Below are positions 1 through 11,370 of a DNA stretch of 64,000 nt, piece by piece. The notes beneath the pieces are model-generated. The model had not been told where the DNA came from, searched no databases, and saw only the letters and a list, made by a program, of their open reading frames with translations. Every line of letters begins with the position of its first letter. Position 1 is the stretch's first letter. This DNA comes from Streblospio benedicti (taxonomy: Eukaryota; Annelida; Polychaeta; Spionida; Spionidae), in assembly GCA_019095985.1 (NCBI GenBank), contig CM032666.1, positions 3,421,896 to 3,485,895 of the forward strand, given 5' to 3'. A program made the translations under genes and the position numbers.

Positions 1-840
1 GCGTTGCTGGGGTTGAAACAGATTAGATCCGGAACACATTAAATGCTCCTCCCTCCCCATCCTTCCTCCTGTCCCACATCCCTCGAACCAGTTCTCGTCA
101 GTATACAGGTCGGTGACACATTAAATACACCTCCATCACTGTCCTCCCATCGTCATATGTCACAACCATTTACACACTAAATGTACTAAATATGGCAATG
201 ATTGATCCCTCTAATATCCCTCCCCCAGCTACTGCTACCCATGGTTAACACTTGCGGAGCAGATTAAATGTCCCACTCATCCCTACCCTTCCTTCCACCG
301 CCACCCCACCGCCTCTTCTCTCCCGAACTCACTCATCTCCATCCCCATCTAAGTAGGTGCATAATTGATGCACCCCTTCATGCTGCTGCTCTGGTTGAAA
401 CGAATGAGATGCTCCTCCCTTCCCATTCTTTCCCCTGTCCCACATCCCTCACACCAGCTCCCGCCACTATACAGCTCTGGGAAAGATTGAATACATCTTC
501 ATCACCTTCCTCCCACAGTCATACGTGACAGCCATAAACACACTACATGTATGTGACAATGCTTGATCCCTCTAATAACCCTCCCTCCAGCTACTCCTAC
601 CCCTGGTAAACACATGCAGACCATTAAATGTGCATCTCAATCACCCCTTTTCTGCTGCTGCTCGTGTTGAAATTGATGAGATCTGGAACATATAAAATGC
701 TCCTCCCTGCCTCACCACCAGCCATGTCTGCCCTTACCCTCACCCCCCGCCATATGAACACACACACCCTTTCTGCCAACACGCCTCCTCAAAACAGGTC
801 CGGGAGCAGATAAAATGCACCTCCATCACAATCACACCCT
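1..840. repeat. Degenerate pyrimidine-rich tandem repeat
   Basis: Three imperfect units start near 1, 385 and 655. Each opens with a version of GTTGAAA followed by GAT and a run of CTCCCT blocks, and recurring motifs are ATTAAATG and CCAGCT. Unit length is about 270-390 bp and the plus strand is strongly C/T-rich. The array runs off the left edge, so its true size is unknown. Short open frames here are low-complexity and not convincing genes. From 840 to 1300 I see only AT-rich intronic DNA. Confidence 0.6.
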
Positions 841-1307
841 CCCCAGTTCTCGTTGTATGACTGCAATGTGTGTAAATATGTAAATATGTAAAAAGTCAAC
901 GTTCGTTGACATATACAAACGTTTAACGTATTACGTACCTTTAACAAACATGGCCCTGTAAGCAACCTTTCTAGAAATTTTTTTTCTTGTTTTTTATCAT
1001 TAAAACCAATTTATTTGGTTTGAAATGTGATATTATAACGACCACCAAGTTGTCCTGATTTTACATACATAGTTTGAAGTGTGTACGTCTTGTGGTTAAA
1101 AAGCCTTTTGTGATGCAAAAAAACGCCTCTTCCTTTATACATATAGATGAGCTCATGTTTATTTACGAAGTAAATATTTTATAATTATTTTATACACCTG
1201 GAATATGATTATAACTAAGGATAGAGAAATATTTGGGCTCTATTTTATATATCTAAGTATAAAAAATAGTTCTTAGATTCAAGAGCAGTTATTCCGTCAG
1301 AATATAC

Positions 1308-4300
1308 CTGATTTTTTGCACTCTTTACATATGTTAAACAAGCAGTCAAATATCTTGCAGCCAGGTAGTGTGAAGAACAGATGTTTTCTGGAATCCATGA
1401 TTAACGATTGCACCTCTTGACCATCATCTACTTTCCTTTTTTTGGATGGATTATTTTCCTCGTCACTTTCGTCACTACTATTGCCATCAGGTTTTTTACG
1501 CTTGTTAGTCAAAACAGTTTGTGTACAAGTACTAGGAGCATCCTGCTTTTGAATTTCACATGATGTTGCCTCAGATGATTCGGGAGATTGAATAACATTT
1601 GGCATTGGAAGACTAGCAAGTGGAGTCGGAGACTTCTGAAGATCCACCTGTTTTGGAAAGATGACACCACCATTGATGACATCCCCAAAATTTGGTCCTA
1701 AATAAAGACAGTAAAAATCATTGGATTTGTATTCATTTAAATGATAATCACCGACATATTTTAATGAACTTAGGTGGAATCCAGGGTTTGAAATTCTACA
1801 GTGGTTGTAATCTAATTCCTTTCACAGAACTATATTTTTACCTGGCTTTGCAGACGTTTGACTTTTGTCTCAACAGCGTCAACAGTGCTACTGGCAATTG
1901 AAACTCAGTTTGCGTGACAGTGTAGGTCACATGATGCTAGTTAGAAGTTAGAGAAGGTTCACGGAGATCTCCCTTGTTGTGCCGTGATTGAGGTTTAGCC
2001 TTTCCTGATTGATGTGGATGGCCTCTTGAATCCTCCTCCACCGGTCCTTCAGCTCATTATCTTTTGCATCACATAATCTACACGGTTGTGTGAATTGAGT
2101 TTCAACCACCAGTATCATTGTTAACACAGTTGAGACAACAGTGAAATATCTGCAAAGCCAAGTAAAAACATGGTTCTGTGACAGGAATAAGTTTGATAAT
2201 GTCAAAATCAGAACCCTTTAGTAGCATTCATTCAAGGATCATCAATAATGTTGTGCTTATCAATATAAAAACTGATACTTCATATTTTCAAAGTCTACAA
2301 GACTGCTCTTAAAAGGTTTTATATGGATTAATGATAAAATTTGTGATGGCAGAACTCACCATTTTTCAATTTAAGTAAGACAAGTTCCATTGTAGCCACA
2401 CCATCTTCTACAGAGTTGTGACCACTTGAACTGTTCTGGATTTCTCTCCTGCAAAGTTATATTACAATGTAAATCAACATTTGAAAAACTAGTGTTACAA
2501 AATTAAACATTACTAATTGTAAATACATAAAAAATTTACCTACCCAAGAAATTGATAAGTCAGTCTTTTAAGCCCTGATTTTAAATGTCTTTGACCGGTC
2601 AAATTATAGATAACGCTGGTATCAATACAATAAGGATGGAACATCTGAAATAAAAAGAAAACATAGATGTATGTAATCATCTTGATGTCAAATTTGATAA
2701 TTGAAGTATTGTTACACGAAAGATGGGTATTCAAAATTTTACCTTAAGCGCATTCAAATCTCCATTTAAAGACTGGCCACAAAGAATAGCATCTGCAGGA
2801 AGAATTTCTTGAAGAGTTTTTTGTACATCTTCCAGCCGAGTTGTTACTGGTTTCATCATTGCCTTTGTAATTCCACTATACCTGTGAACAAATACAAAAA
2901 GGGTTCTTATGGATTTCTGCAATGAATAAACAACAATAATTTAAAATAATCTTTTATTATATTACTTGTAACCAACATGTTTCTACTGTTGGAAGGAATT
3001 TTTTTCTATCTTTTATAATAATTTAATGTTCATTTTTTTCCATCTATAAAAATTAAGATTCTAATAAACATTGAAAGTCAGATCACATAATACACAGAAA
3101 ATAAAGGTTTTATCCCTTTAAACTAAAGATAGCAGAAAGAAAACAAATTGAAATACCTTGTAACATAATCAATGATGGGATTATGTGGCTTCACAAGCGC
3201 ATCATAAACAGTCTCAAGCTTTTCGTTCACAACAGACACTCTTGTCACTTCCAGCGCATGAATATTTGTTATGCACTAAAAACATATTATGTTACACTAA
3301 AAACATAAATACAAATGTTCATTCAGAAAGAAGCATTCCTAATCATTCATAATACTTCAGCAGTCAGAGGTAAAATGTAAAGAAGAGAAAGGTAGTACTC
3401 ATATCTTAATATTACATAATACAATTATATCGATAAACTACCATTTCGCAATCAACAGCATACAGGGGACTATTTGGAGTGACTTCTGCATAAGCATCTT
3501 TTGAATACACATACATAGAATATCGCTCTGCAAAAGTAGAAACAATTACATCAAAACATGAAAAATAAAGGGTGTAATTAGTAGGTGTATTTAGTAACCA
3601 GAGCAAAAAAGTGAGGAGACAAATTTTTTATCTTATAAGCGAGTATTGATTATATAGAAGTCTTTCATTATATCCTATGATATACTTATATATTTTAACC
3701 AAATCGCTCACCGGTACTTGACAACAAAAAATCAACAAAACAACCAAACAACTTATTAACTACGTGTGTTACTTTTCAAAGTATTTGCCTCTTTTATACA
3801 TGTAATCTAAGAATTCAACAAAAAATTTAGCACAATTACTGTTTATGTTAGAATCACAGATTAGTTAATGTGTAAAATAAATCTTCTTAAGTAAAACTAA
3901 TATCATTCTATGTCAAGTAAGTAAAACAATAATTTAATTTTTTTACTTCAAGTTCAACACAATATAACAACCTTAAACCAGTACATTTTACATTTATGTA
4001 ACACTAAATAAAATGCTTGTAATTTCATTGTGAAATCAATAGAAAGAAATGAAACATTATGATAAAATTTACATTTACTATCTGTACCTGATTTAAGTGG
4101 CATAGGGTAATCCTCCTCTATCATTTGTTGTGGATTTAACAACAGATCTACTCTAGAAAATGAGTCAATTTTATCATCCATTGATGAACTTGTACTATCT
4201 GTTGAAGAAATTGTATCATTTTGCGGAACTGCCACAACATTTTTACTATTTTGTCGAACATCATTTACTTTAGACTCGTTTGATCGAAGACCTGTAAAAA

Positions 4301-7300
4301 TTAAAAAAAGGTTACTATATAAATCATTAAAATGGCAACCAAATGATTACAATATTAATACATTGATCTTTTATTTGCAATGTCTGTTACTTACTTAGTA
4401 GGTATATAATCGGAAATTCAACAATCATTTAAGTAATATAAGAAGTAATGATGTAAAATATCTAATAAAATAGCTCACCTTCGGTTTTCCTTATATGACG
4501 AATACTAACAGGTACATTAAATACTTCGTCTCGTACAGACTTCCCATATTGTGTTGGACTAATCATTTCCACTTTCTTTTAGGACATTAAAAAAACACAA
4601 TACCTTATAAATTTGAATATATTATAATGAACACACATGACTCAAACAAAATACATGTCATGCGTTAGAATATCATTAAAAAGTAAATAAAATAAATTTT
4701 ACCTACTTGTTCAAAAGTGTTTGCTAGAAAAGGCATTGCATCAAAATGTTCTTGAAAATCATCAACACTCAGGCTATCCACAACGATAACTGATACACCT
4801 TGCACACCACTTGGTCGTAATAATTTACACCATCTAAAATACAATTATCACATAAGTCTAATCCTGCAGACGTATTATTTTTCTGAATGACAAACCAAGA
4901 TAGTATTTTAGTCGCGCAAACTCTACTACATGCATTTTTTTATGTCACAAATATACTAAATATTGTAACCGACATGTCTACACGTATTTTTAGAACATGT
5001 CAAAACATATGTGTTGTTCAAAAATGCAGGTGCTGGAGTCAATTTCTACAATTGCTTCATATTCAAATCTGCCAAAGAGATAGTGGCAGGTTTCAATATA
5101 TATCTAATCTTGATTTTGAATAATGAAACACAATACAAATATACCTACGTTGAGAAGATTCATATTACAATTTGGTATTTTAATTAAGAAATTAGCTTAC
5201 ACAAGCTAACAGCAGACCTGTAACATCATTTGAGTATCATATACATAACGTACCTTGGTTTCCATCTAGCAAGCTGATTTTGCACTGCTACAAGCAATAA
5301 ATGTTGAAGATCAAGTGTAAACAAAGGTGCTTGGTCTCTTTTAACGACAAATTTTGGGTCAAATTCATTTCCAACTGTATTATTATCACTTGATACCCAC
5401 TCAGGCAATGTGAGAAAGACTTTTGGTAATTTCTGAAAAAAAAAAAATTAATCTTTGAGTCCAAGAAAATTAACACAAATACATGTACATGTATTGAAAA
5501 TTATAGCAAAATTCTTTCCTTATTTCATGACTGAATATAAAGAGCGGCTTCGAGCCTCATATAAGTACTAGCATTAAAAAATAATAAGTATGTGTTTCCT
5601 TTTGAATTATAGTATAATTAATACAGATGGTGACATATACTTTCATTAGGAAAAGGGAATCTTGATACATAAACTTACTGCATTAGCTTTCTGGCGTGCT
5701 TTTAATTCTGCTCTCAGTTTTGCAAGTTCCTCAAGTGGAAGTCTGGGTTTAGATGAAGATGTCACAGAGCTGCTTGAAGTTGCTTGTTTTACTTGTTCCA
5801 TACTGGGCGTGTCTGGTTTCTACAAATATGTACCATATGTTTTAATTTTACCACACCTATCCCCCAGGGTGTCATGTTGCAAGAGCCCTAAAATACGAAA
5901 ATATAAATTCTTTGGCATAAAAAACAAAATTTCATACAGAAAATACCAGATACAACTGTTAAGGGCCTGTCCCCATGTAAGCCCCACCGTCACCTTTTTC
6001 AACCTAATGCACATGGCCATTTAGAATGTAGTCTAGAATAAGCGGTTTCCCATTATAAGAGTGCATCCGATGCCGGAGATGACATCCAAAGTTTTTGAAT
6101 TATGCTAGTAGATCTACTGATAGATGTTCCACGTCCAGATTGCCGGAATTCAAGCTTTGTTCAATCTTTGGCCCTGATCCGTTTGAGCTGTCTGATTCTA
6201 ATGAAGAGTCCACTGAACTCTTTTCTTCCCCTTTAACCTTAACATATACAGGGACGGAATAGGCACAAAAAACAAAAAACAAAAAAAACTCACAAGAGTT
6301 AGCATTCACGTTGAGATTTGGGGGGTTATATATGTCTACTAAGGATTCTAACAGACACCAGTGAAAATTTAACAACAGGTGCAGGATTTTGCAACGTACT
6401 TTCATAACTATGATGATGAAAATACAATTTGCGAGACAGTGGAGAATAATCCAGTTCCCAACAATGCCTTTATTAGGAACTCAATCTTAGAGACAAGCAT
6501 ACAATTTCTATTCAGTCTGCTGCGCAACCTCCACCCATGGAGAGCATTGATCACAGTGCAATCATCAGGATGCAGATGTGCTTGGGGGAAGTTTGGGGAG
6601 CTACTACAAATCCTTTCGTAGAGGAGTCTCTCATTGCTCACTCGTGGAGGGATTTATGCTGCCCGTATAAGAAGTGTCATGTTATACGGAAGTGAGTGTT
6701 GGGCCCTCCATAAAGATGACAGCTCATGTTTGTTATGCAATGACAAAGCGATGGTCCTCTGGATCTGCCGGTGTTAAACTGAGCGACAATGTTAGCTCGG
6801 CCTCACTTTATGAAAGACTGGGTATTCCTGATCTGGAGTCACTAGCAAGGTAAAATAGGCTGCGCTGGGCTGGTCATGTTCACAGAAAGAGTACTTGGAT
6901 CAACAGGAGTGACGATATTGTGATTTCTGGCAACAGCGAGAAAAGGAGACCCAGAAAATCTTGGCGGGGTACTATAAAAGAAGACTTATAGGCATGGCGA
7001 TTGAAGATAAACCATCTATATGATTCTCATTTAAAGCTCCACTTATTTCTGATGTTATAAGGTCTGTGTGGTCAAAGTTAGAGCTAGAGCACCAATCGCA
7101 CTGTTTGACCATACACACAATCTGTGAATTTTACGTACTCCCTGTTGTATAGGTCACTAAATTTCACGTCATAAGTAAAATTCACGGATTGTGTGTGTCT
7201 AATAGTGCGATTGTTGCTCTAATTTTTTGAAGCTTTAATTTTCTCATTGCACATTCAAAATTATCATGCCATAGATTCAGTCTGGTGATTTGGTCTAAAT

Positions 7301-10300
7301 ACAAATCAAATAAAAAAATTGAGCTTTAAGCTATCAGAATTGTTACAACAGGGTGTTGATTAGGCACTCGCCACTCGCCCCTGGCTAGTGTAAATTTCTG
7401 TTGGCTAGTGTAAATTCAAAGTCACTCGCCACAGTCAGCGAGTATGATTACTTGATTCCAACACTTTAATAACTAAGGATGGCTAGTTTGAATTGAACAT
7501 GGCGAGTGTAAATTGAGAGTCACTTGCCACAGAAGGCGAGTGTTATACTGAATGAGTCACATTCCCTGTTACAACAGATTTTCATTGCCATGCCTTTTGA
7601 AACAGGATCAATATAAGGTGTTTAAAATCTTAGCTACCTTATTTAGATAGCAAAAGCTTATCTTCTAAATTTAAAAGTCAAGGTAATATCAAAAAATCTT
7701 ACAGTACTTTTTAGATCCTAGTTTAACTCTATGGATCAACATTTTACAACAATTTTACATATCTAATCCCAATTAAAAAAAAAAAATGGTTGAGCTATTG
7801 ACAGAAATAATCTATCCACACAGTTTACTATAATTTAAGAACTAACAATACAGCTAACAAGAATCACCAAGCAATTATCAATCACATACAATATAACATG
7901 ACACTTCATCTACATCTGGCATTTCAAAAGGTGTTGTAGCCTAACCTTAGACCTCAACCATTAAAATTCATTAATAATACAAGCACAAAATGAGAATAAT
8001 GTACATAGCAACTTTTAGCCACCCATAGGTCATAATACATCTTCAATCATTTAATTTTACACTATCATAAAGACACTTGACACTCACACTTACACAAACA
8101 ATTTTCTGGGAAAAGCCAACTACTTCCAAGCACCTGCTAGATCTAGATCTACAATTTGTTCCTACTCACAATAACTAATGCTAGAAATACTTTAAGCTTT
8201 TGAATCATGCTCAAATATCACAATATTAGTGGAAAATAACATATTCCTCCGCTAACAGGTGAAATAACACATGTTTGCAATAATTATTTGGAACTGGATC
8301 TTCATATGGTGTAACAAACCTCAGGTGTTGTTAGGCACTTCCTATTTGAACCATTTGTGAACATTTTACATTAATTACAAGAATTACATTAATTTCTGTC
8401 TTATTGATCAAAGTTGGGAGAACCAGACTCCTTCAGTTATCTAACTTAAATATTATCAATCAATTGTTTACCAATTGTAACACACGTAAGTACCAAATAT
8501 TCTAAGTTTTAGGTTAGTTTTACAGGAGCTGTCACATACGGTATGTTCAATTTTTTAACTATTCATTCATGTTAGAAGTGAACCTAGTAAACAAATTGTA
8601 ACCAAATACATTGAAGTGTATAGTTACATCTTTATTTGATGAACATCTTGCTCACGTAGACACTTTTCGTGCATATTATATTATACAAGAGAACTTGCAC
8701 AAAAAAGTATACTATAGTGATACTTTTTATATATAGTTCAAGTTGTCTGTTTTTGTCAAGTTAATAAATGAGAAAACAGATACATTGGGAACAGCAATGT
8801 ATAACGAATTAATAAGATCAAAAGTGATCAGAGAGCACAGTGCCTCAAGAACAACGTTGACTCATGGGCAGTAAAGATGTTTACTTTAGCAGACATGTTT
8901 CCTTTGCAAGTAAAACATTAAAGCAAGAAAATGTCATCTTACATTGTCACAAACTGTAACCTGATTCAATTTAGGGTGTGGGTTTGTATAGAAATGACAC
9001 AAATGTGCTTCTATCTATGCACAACAATCCGCAAAGAAACTCCTTTTGATTTGAATGCATTTACAGGAAGCGTCATGAAGCATAGTAGCTTATAGTACTA
9101 GTGTGATATTGAATTGCAGGTGCTTTCTCAACATGAGCCTCATGGCTATATGCACAGGGATTCAAACCCCTTAATATTTGCGGAAGTGGGTCAGAAAATC
9201 CAACCAATCAAAAGCCCAACTGCCGAAATGTTCAGCGGCCTTAAACTCCAAATAATACATATTGATTTTTTGCAACGCCACAGCTAGATGCGATACATGG
9301 ACTGGTAAAAGCCCCCTCACACATACCGATTTTGGTACCACCGGTTGAGTACCGTTCAAATAATTTAGAAAATGTTTTGTCCGATTTGCATCGCCAGCCA
9401 ACCGACCCCAAATGTTTGCTGGTGTTATCTGACCGAGCAAGAATGGCAGATCACAGCTAATGTGGGAAAAACGTCGCCAAACCGGCTGCAGGATTTTGAA
9501 CTGTTCAAAAATTTGCACCGGATAAAGATTTAGAAAAAAACGCCAGCTGGCCGTAACTATGCCATTGCCAACCTACCATTGGCTGTTTACTGACGTTGAG
9601 AACTGCCCTTGAACGTGTGGCAGCATTACTAAACAGTGGGGTGACGAAAATGTGATTCTGGGTGGTTTTGTGCAAATTCCGATTTAAAACGGCCAGCGAA
9701 CTGTACTAAATGGCGACAAGCTGATAGCATACCATTTAGCAGCTGATCGGACGGCCCACGGATTAGCAAACAACAAATGAGAAAACATTTCTCATCTGGC
9801 GATTTTTTCTAAATTTCCATCCGTTACTCGACCGGTGGTACCAAAAACGTTATGCGTGAGGGGCCTTCAAGTATGAAGTCGTGAAACTGTTGATGCTATT
9901 GCCTATGAGTCAACGTTATTCAAGTGATAATGTGCTCTCTAAGTAGTCTTGATCTAATATAATCATTGTACTAAATTTGGTTGTTGAATTTTAAACGGTA
10001 ATAGAACAATCCGTAGAGAAATTACAATATTGACTTAAAATGGCTCTCTAATAAACAAACGTTATTTGGCAAAGTGCCAATATCTAACACATTATATTCA
10101 TTGAGCATGCAAGGATTTCATCAAGTTTGAACATATTCTTTCAAAGTGCTATAAAATGTTGAAAATAGCCCACAAATGCCCATATAGAAAGCACACTGTA
10201 ATAAGCAAAGTCCCAAAAATCAAATAACTTCGATGACGCATCATACAACATGGTTGTATAAAGTTTAAATATAATTGGTATTTAAGCGCTCTAGCTTGTC

Positions 10301-11166
10301 CAGAGAAAAAGTGCCAAGAGTGAACACACATGAGCACCAATCGCTAAAACCAGCCATACACATAAACCGTGAATTTTACGTACGACGTGAAGTTTACTGA
10401 CCTTTACAACGGGAAGTTTACGTCATACGGACAGTTCACGGATAAGTGTATGGCCGAACAGTGCTATTGATGCTCTAGGTATGTAAGAATTATATCAAGT
10501 TTGAAGGTTTTATTTCCAACATTATCAAAGCTATTGCAGAAAATGTTGAAAATGTAGCAAAAAATGCACACATAAATTGGCAAATTGGCCAAAATTGAAT
10601 CACTTTAGCAACGCGTCATACCACATGGTTGTGTAAAGGTTTCAATTAAACCAGTTCAATAGTAAACACTCTAGCTTTCCAGAGACTTACATGTACATAC
10701 ATAGATAGCTAGTGACATACAAACAAAACAAACACAGGCTTTTGCTTCTGCTGCTGAAGCGACGCAAAAAACAAAGCTTTACATAACCAGCTGAAGCGAC
10801 GCAATTAAACTCAGACCGTTACTAACTTATGATGGTGCAAGGGGGTCCAGGAACTCTTTAAACAGGTCCAGTGATGACAGAAAACATAGTGGCAAGAACG
10901 ATCCCTTTTCAAGAATCCTGCATGCGGGGACGTTGATCATCAATTAGTACTTTACGTTCACATTTTACCCTGTCAAATCTGATTTTAGTGGCATATCGCT
11001 ATTATCGAGGATACCAACGTGACTGACCAAACTTATGACCATGTGCAAAACGTGAGATCATATATAAATTGCAGACCTTTTCACTATCATTCAACTTTGC
11101 AACAGTAAGAAATGCGGCTATTTTCTTTTTCTTTGCTTCCCACCTCAATTCCTTTTTAGATAACAT
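1308..11166 (-). CDS. REXO5: RNA exonuclease 5 (REXO5-like), C-terminus off window
   Basis: A DEDDh 3'-5' RNA exonuclease of the REX1/REXO5 type, probably nuclear/nucleolar. Exons (transcript order): 11166-11077, 5819-5679, 5432-5254, 4833-4707, 4575-4479, 4291-4088, 3527-3442, 3275-3157, 2881-2743, 2644-2544, 2448-2360, 1697-1308; phases agree throughout, giving about 587 residues in view. The N-terminal module has KPRWCKLLRP, like human REXO5. The exonuclease core shows AVDCEM (about 303-308), YSGITK, GQSLNGDL (Asp389) and HNSVED (His438, Asp443), which supplies the DEDDh residues. GHSL is GQSL here. A basic serine/lysine stretch follows, and the last donor (GTATAT) points left, so the RRM-containing C-terminus known in the family should lie outside. 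The first exon (start MLSKKELRWEAKKKK) is the least certain, because its donor GTCTGC is weak. Intron 1 is 5.3 kb and full of repeats. Confidence 0.85.
6630..7020 (+). mobile_element. LINE reverse-transcriptase C-terminal remnant
   Basis: Plus-strand pieces read RSVMLYGSECWALHKDD and then, in another frame, RLRWAGHVHRKS. These are the conserved tail of APE-type LINE polymerases. Several frameshifts and stops are present and no RT core is visible, so it is an old 5'-truncated fragment in REXO5 intron 1. Open frames just left of it on either strand (6100-6640) were not recognised. Confidence 0.65.
7087..7219. mobile_element. Palindromic MITE, family A copy 1 (TA flanked)
   Basis: A 133 bp near-palindrome. 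The ends are GAGCACCAATCGCAC and, inverted, GTGCGATTGTTGCTC, flanked by TA on both sides. The middle carries inverted blocks of CCATACACACAATC, GTGAATTTTACGTA and TTCACGTCATA. Three more copies lie in this window. The TA target points to a Tc1/mariner-type or similar transposase acting in trans. The copy has no coding capacity. Confidence 0.8.
7349..7568. mobile_element. MITE with CAGGG...CCCTG ends and TTACAA duplication
   Basis: A 220 bp element beginning CAGGGTGTTGATTAGGCACT and ending in ATTCCCTG. It is flanked on both sides by TTACAA (7343-7348 and 7569-7574), a perfect 6 bp target duplication. The interior holds repeated ACTCGCC and GGCGAGTG blocks in both orientations. It resembles the 29931-30163 element in ends and internal layout. 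Non-coding. Confidence 0.7.
8830..9941. mobile_element. Non-autonomous element with long inverted ends
   Basis: Left end GAGAGCACAGTGCCTCAAGA and the following AACAACGTTGACTCATGGGC are matched inverted near 9900-9940 (ATGAGTCAACGTTATTCAAG then TGTGCTCTCT). The 1.1 kb unit contains the second inverted-repeat element at 9311-9867. No transposase ORF is visible. I could not define a target duplication with certainty. Confidence 0.45.
9311..9867. mobile_element. MITE with ~40 bp inverted repeats
   Basis: The left end GCCCCCTCACACATACCGAT and the right end, inverted, GGCCCCTCACGCATAACG continue into a shared TTTTGGTACCACCGG and further to a shared TTTAGAAAA block. Total length is about 557 bp. 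The 115-codon open frame on the minus strand (9171-9518) crosses the left boundary and is not a gene. Target duplication unclear. Confidence 0.7.
10106..10690. repeat. Diverged ~200 bp direct duplication split by a MITE
   Basis: Two diverged copies, about 10106-10310 and 10479-10685, share in order CATCAAGTTTGA/TATCAAGTTTGA, AAAATGTTGAAAAT, CGCATCATAC/CGCGTCATAC, CATGGTTGT and CTCTAGCTT. The family A MITE copy 2 sits between them. This fits either a tandem duplication into which the MITE inserted or a larger repeat containing it. Confidence 0.55.
10332..10475. mobile_element. Palindromic MITE, family A copy 2
   Basis: Starts GAGCACCAATCGCTAAAACC and ends with GATGCTC followed by TA. It contains the family core CCGTGAATTTTACGTACGAC and an inverted partner. 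About 144 bp, non-coding. Confidence 0.8.
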
Positions 11167-11370
11167 TACAAATCAATAATTTCAACATTTATATTTTGGT
11201 TCTTCAGAAACCGGAAACGGAAACATCTGGTTAACCTGGTAAAAGTTTTTGCGAAGCTCTGACACCGATATAACGGAAGCGGAAAATTTAAACTAAATAT
11301 CATGTAAATATTTCACAATTTTCATGTCTACTTGAAAATAGGGTAAATTGATTGGCCGACCAGAGCCAAT
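11167..11370. promoter_or_regulatory. Bidirectional promoter region between REXO5 and ERI2
   Basis: The 204 bp between the proposed REXO5 start (minus) and ERI2 start (plus) should contain both transcription starts. It holds ETS-type cores: CCGGAA at 11211-11216 followed by ACGGAAAC, and ACGGAAGCGGAAA at 11273-11285. ETS sites are typical of divergent housekeeping promoters. No TATA box is evident. The call depends on both first-exon assignments. Confidence 0.55.

Noticed and set aside
268-813. Pro/Ser/His-rich frames near the left edge as genes
   Set aside because: They follow the C/T-rich tandem repeat and have no homology or splice context.
6100-6405. Minus-strand frame with an acidic/serine-rich tail (KSSVDSSLESDSSNGSG) as an extra REXO5 exon
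   Set aside because: No splice donor follows it before the stop, and the proposed exon 1 joins the 5819 exon in phase without it.
9171-9518. 115-codon minus-strand frame
   Set aside because: It spans the boundary of an inverted-repeat element and shows no family motif.
11035-11051. ATGACCATGTGCAAAAC as ERI2 first exon (also phase-compatible)
   Set aside because: It would lie downstream of the REXO5 start, overlapping that exon, and its peptide does not resemble the human N-terminus, whereas MKSTKELAW at 11371 does.
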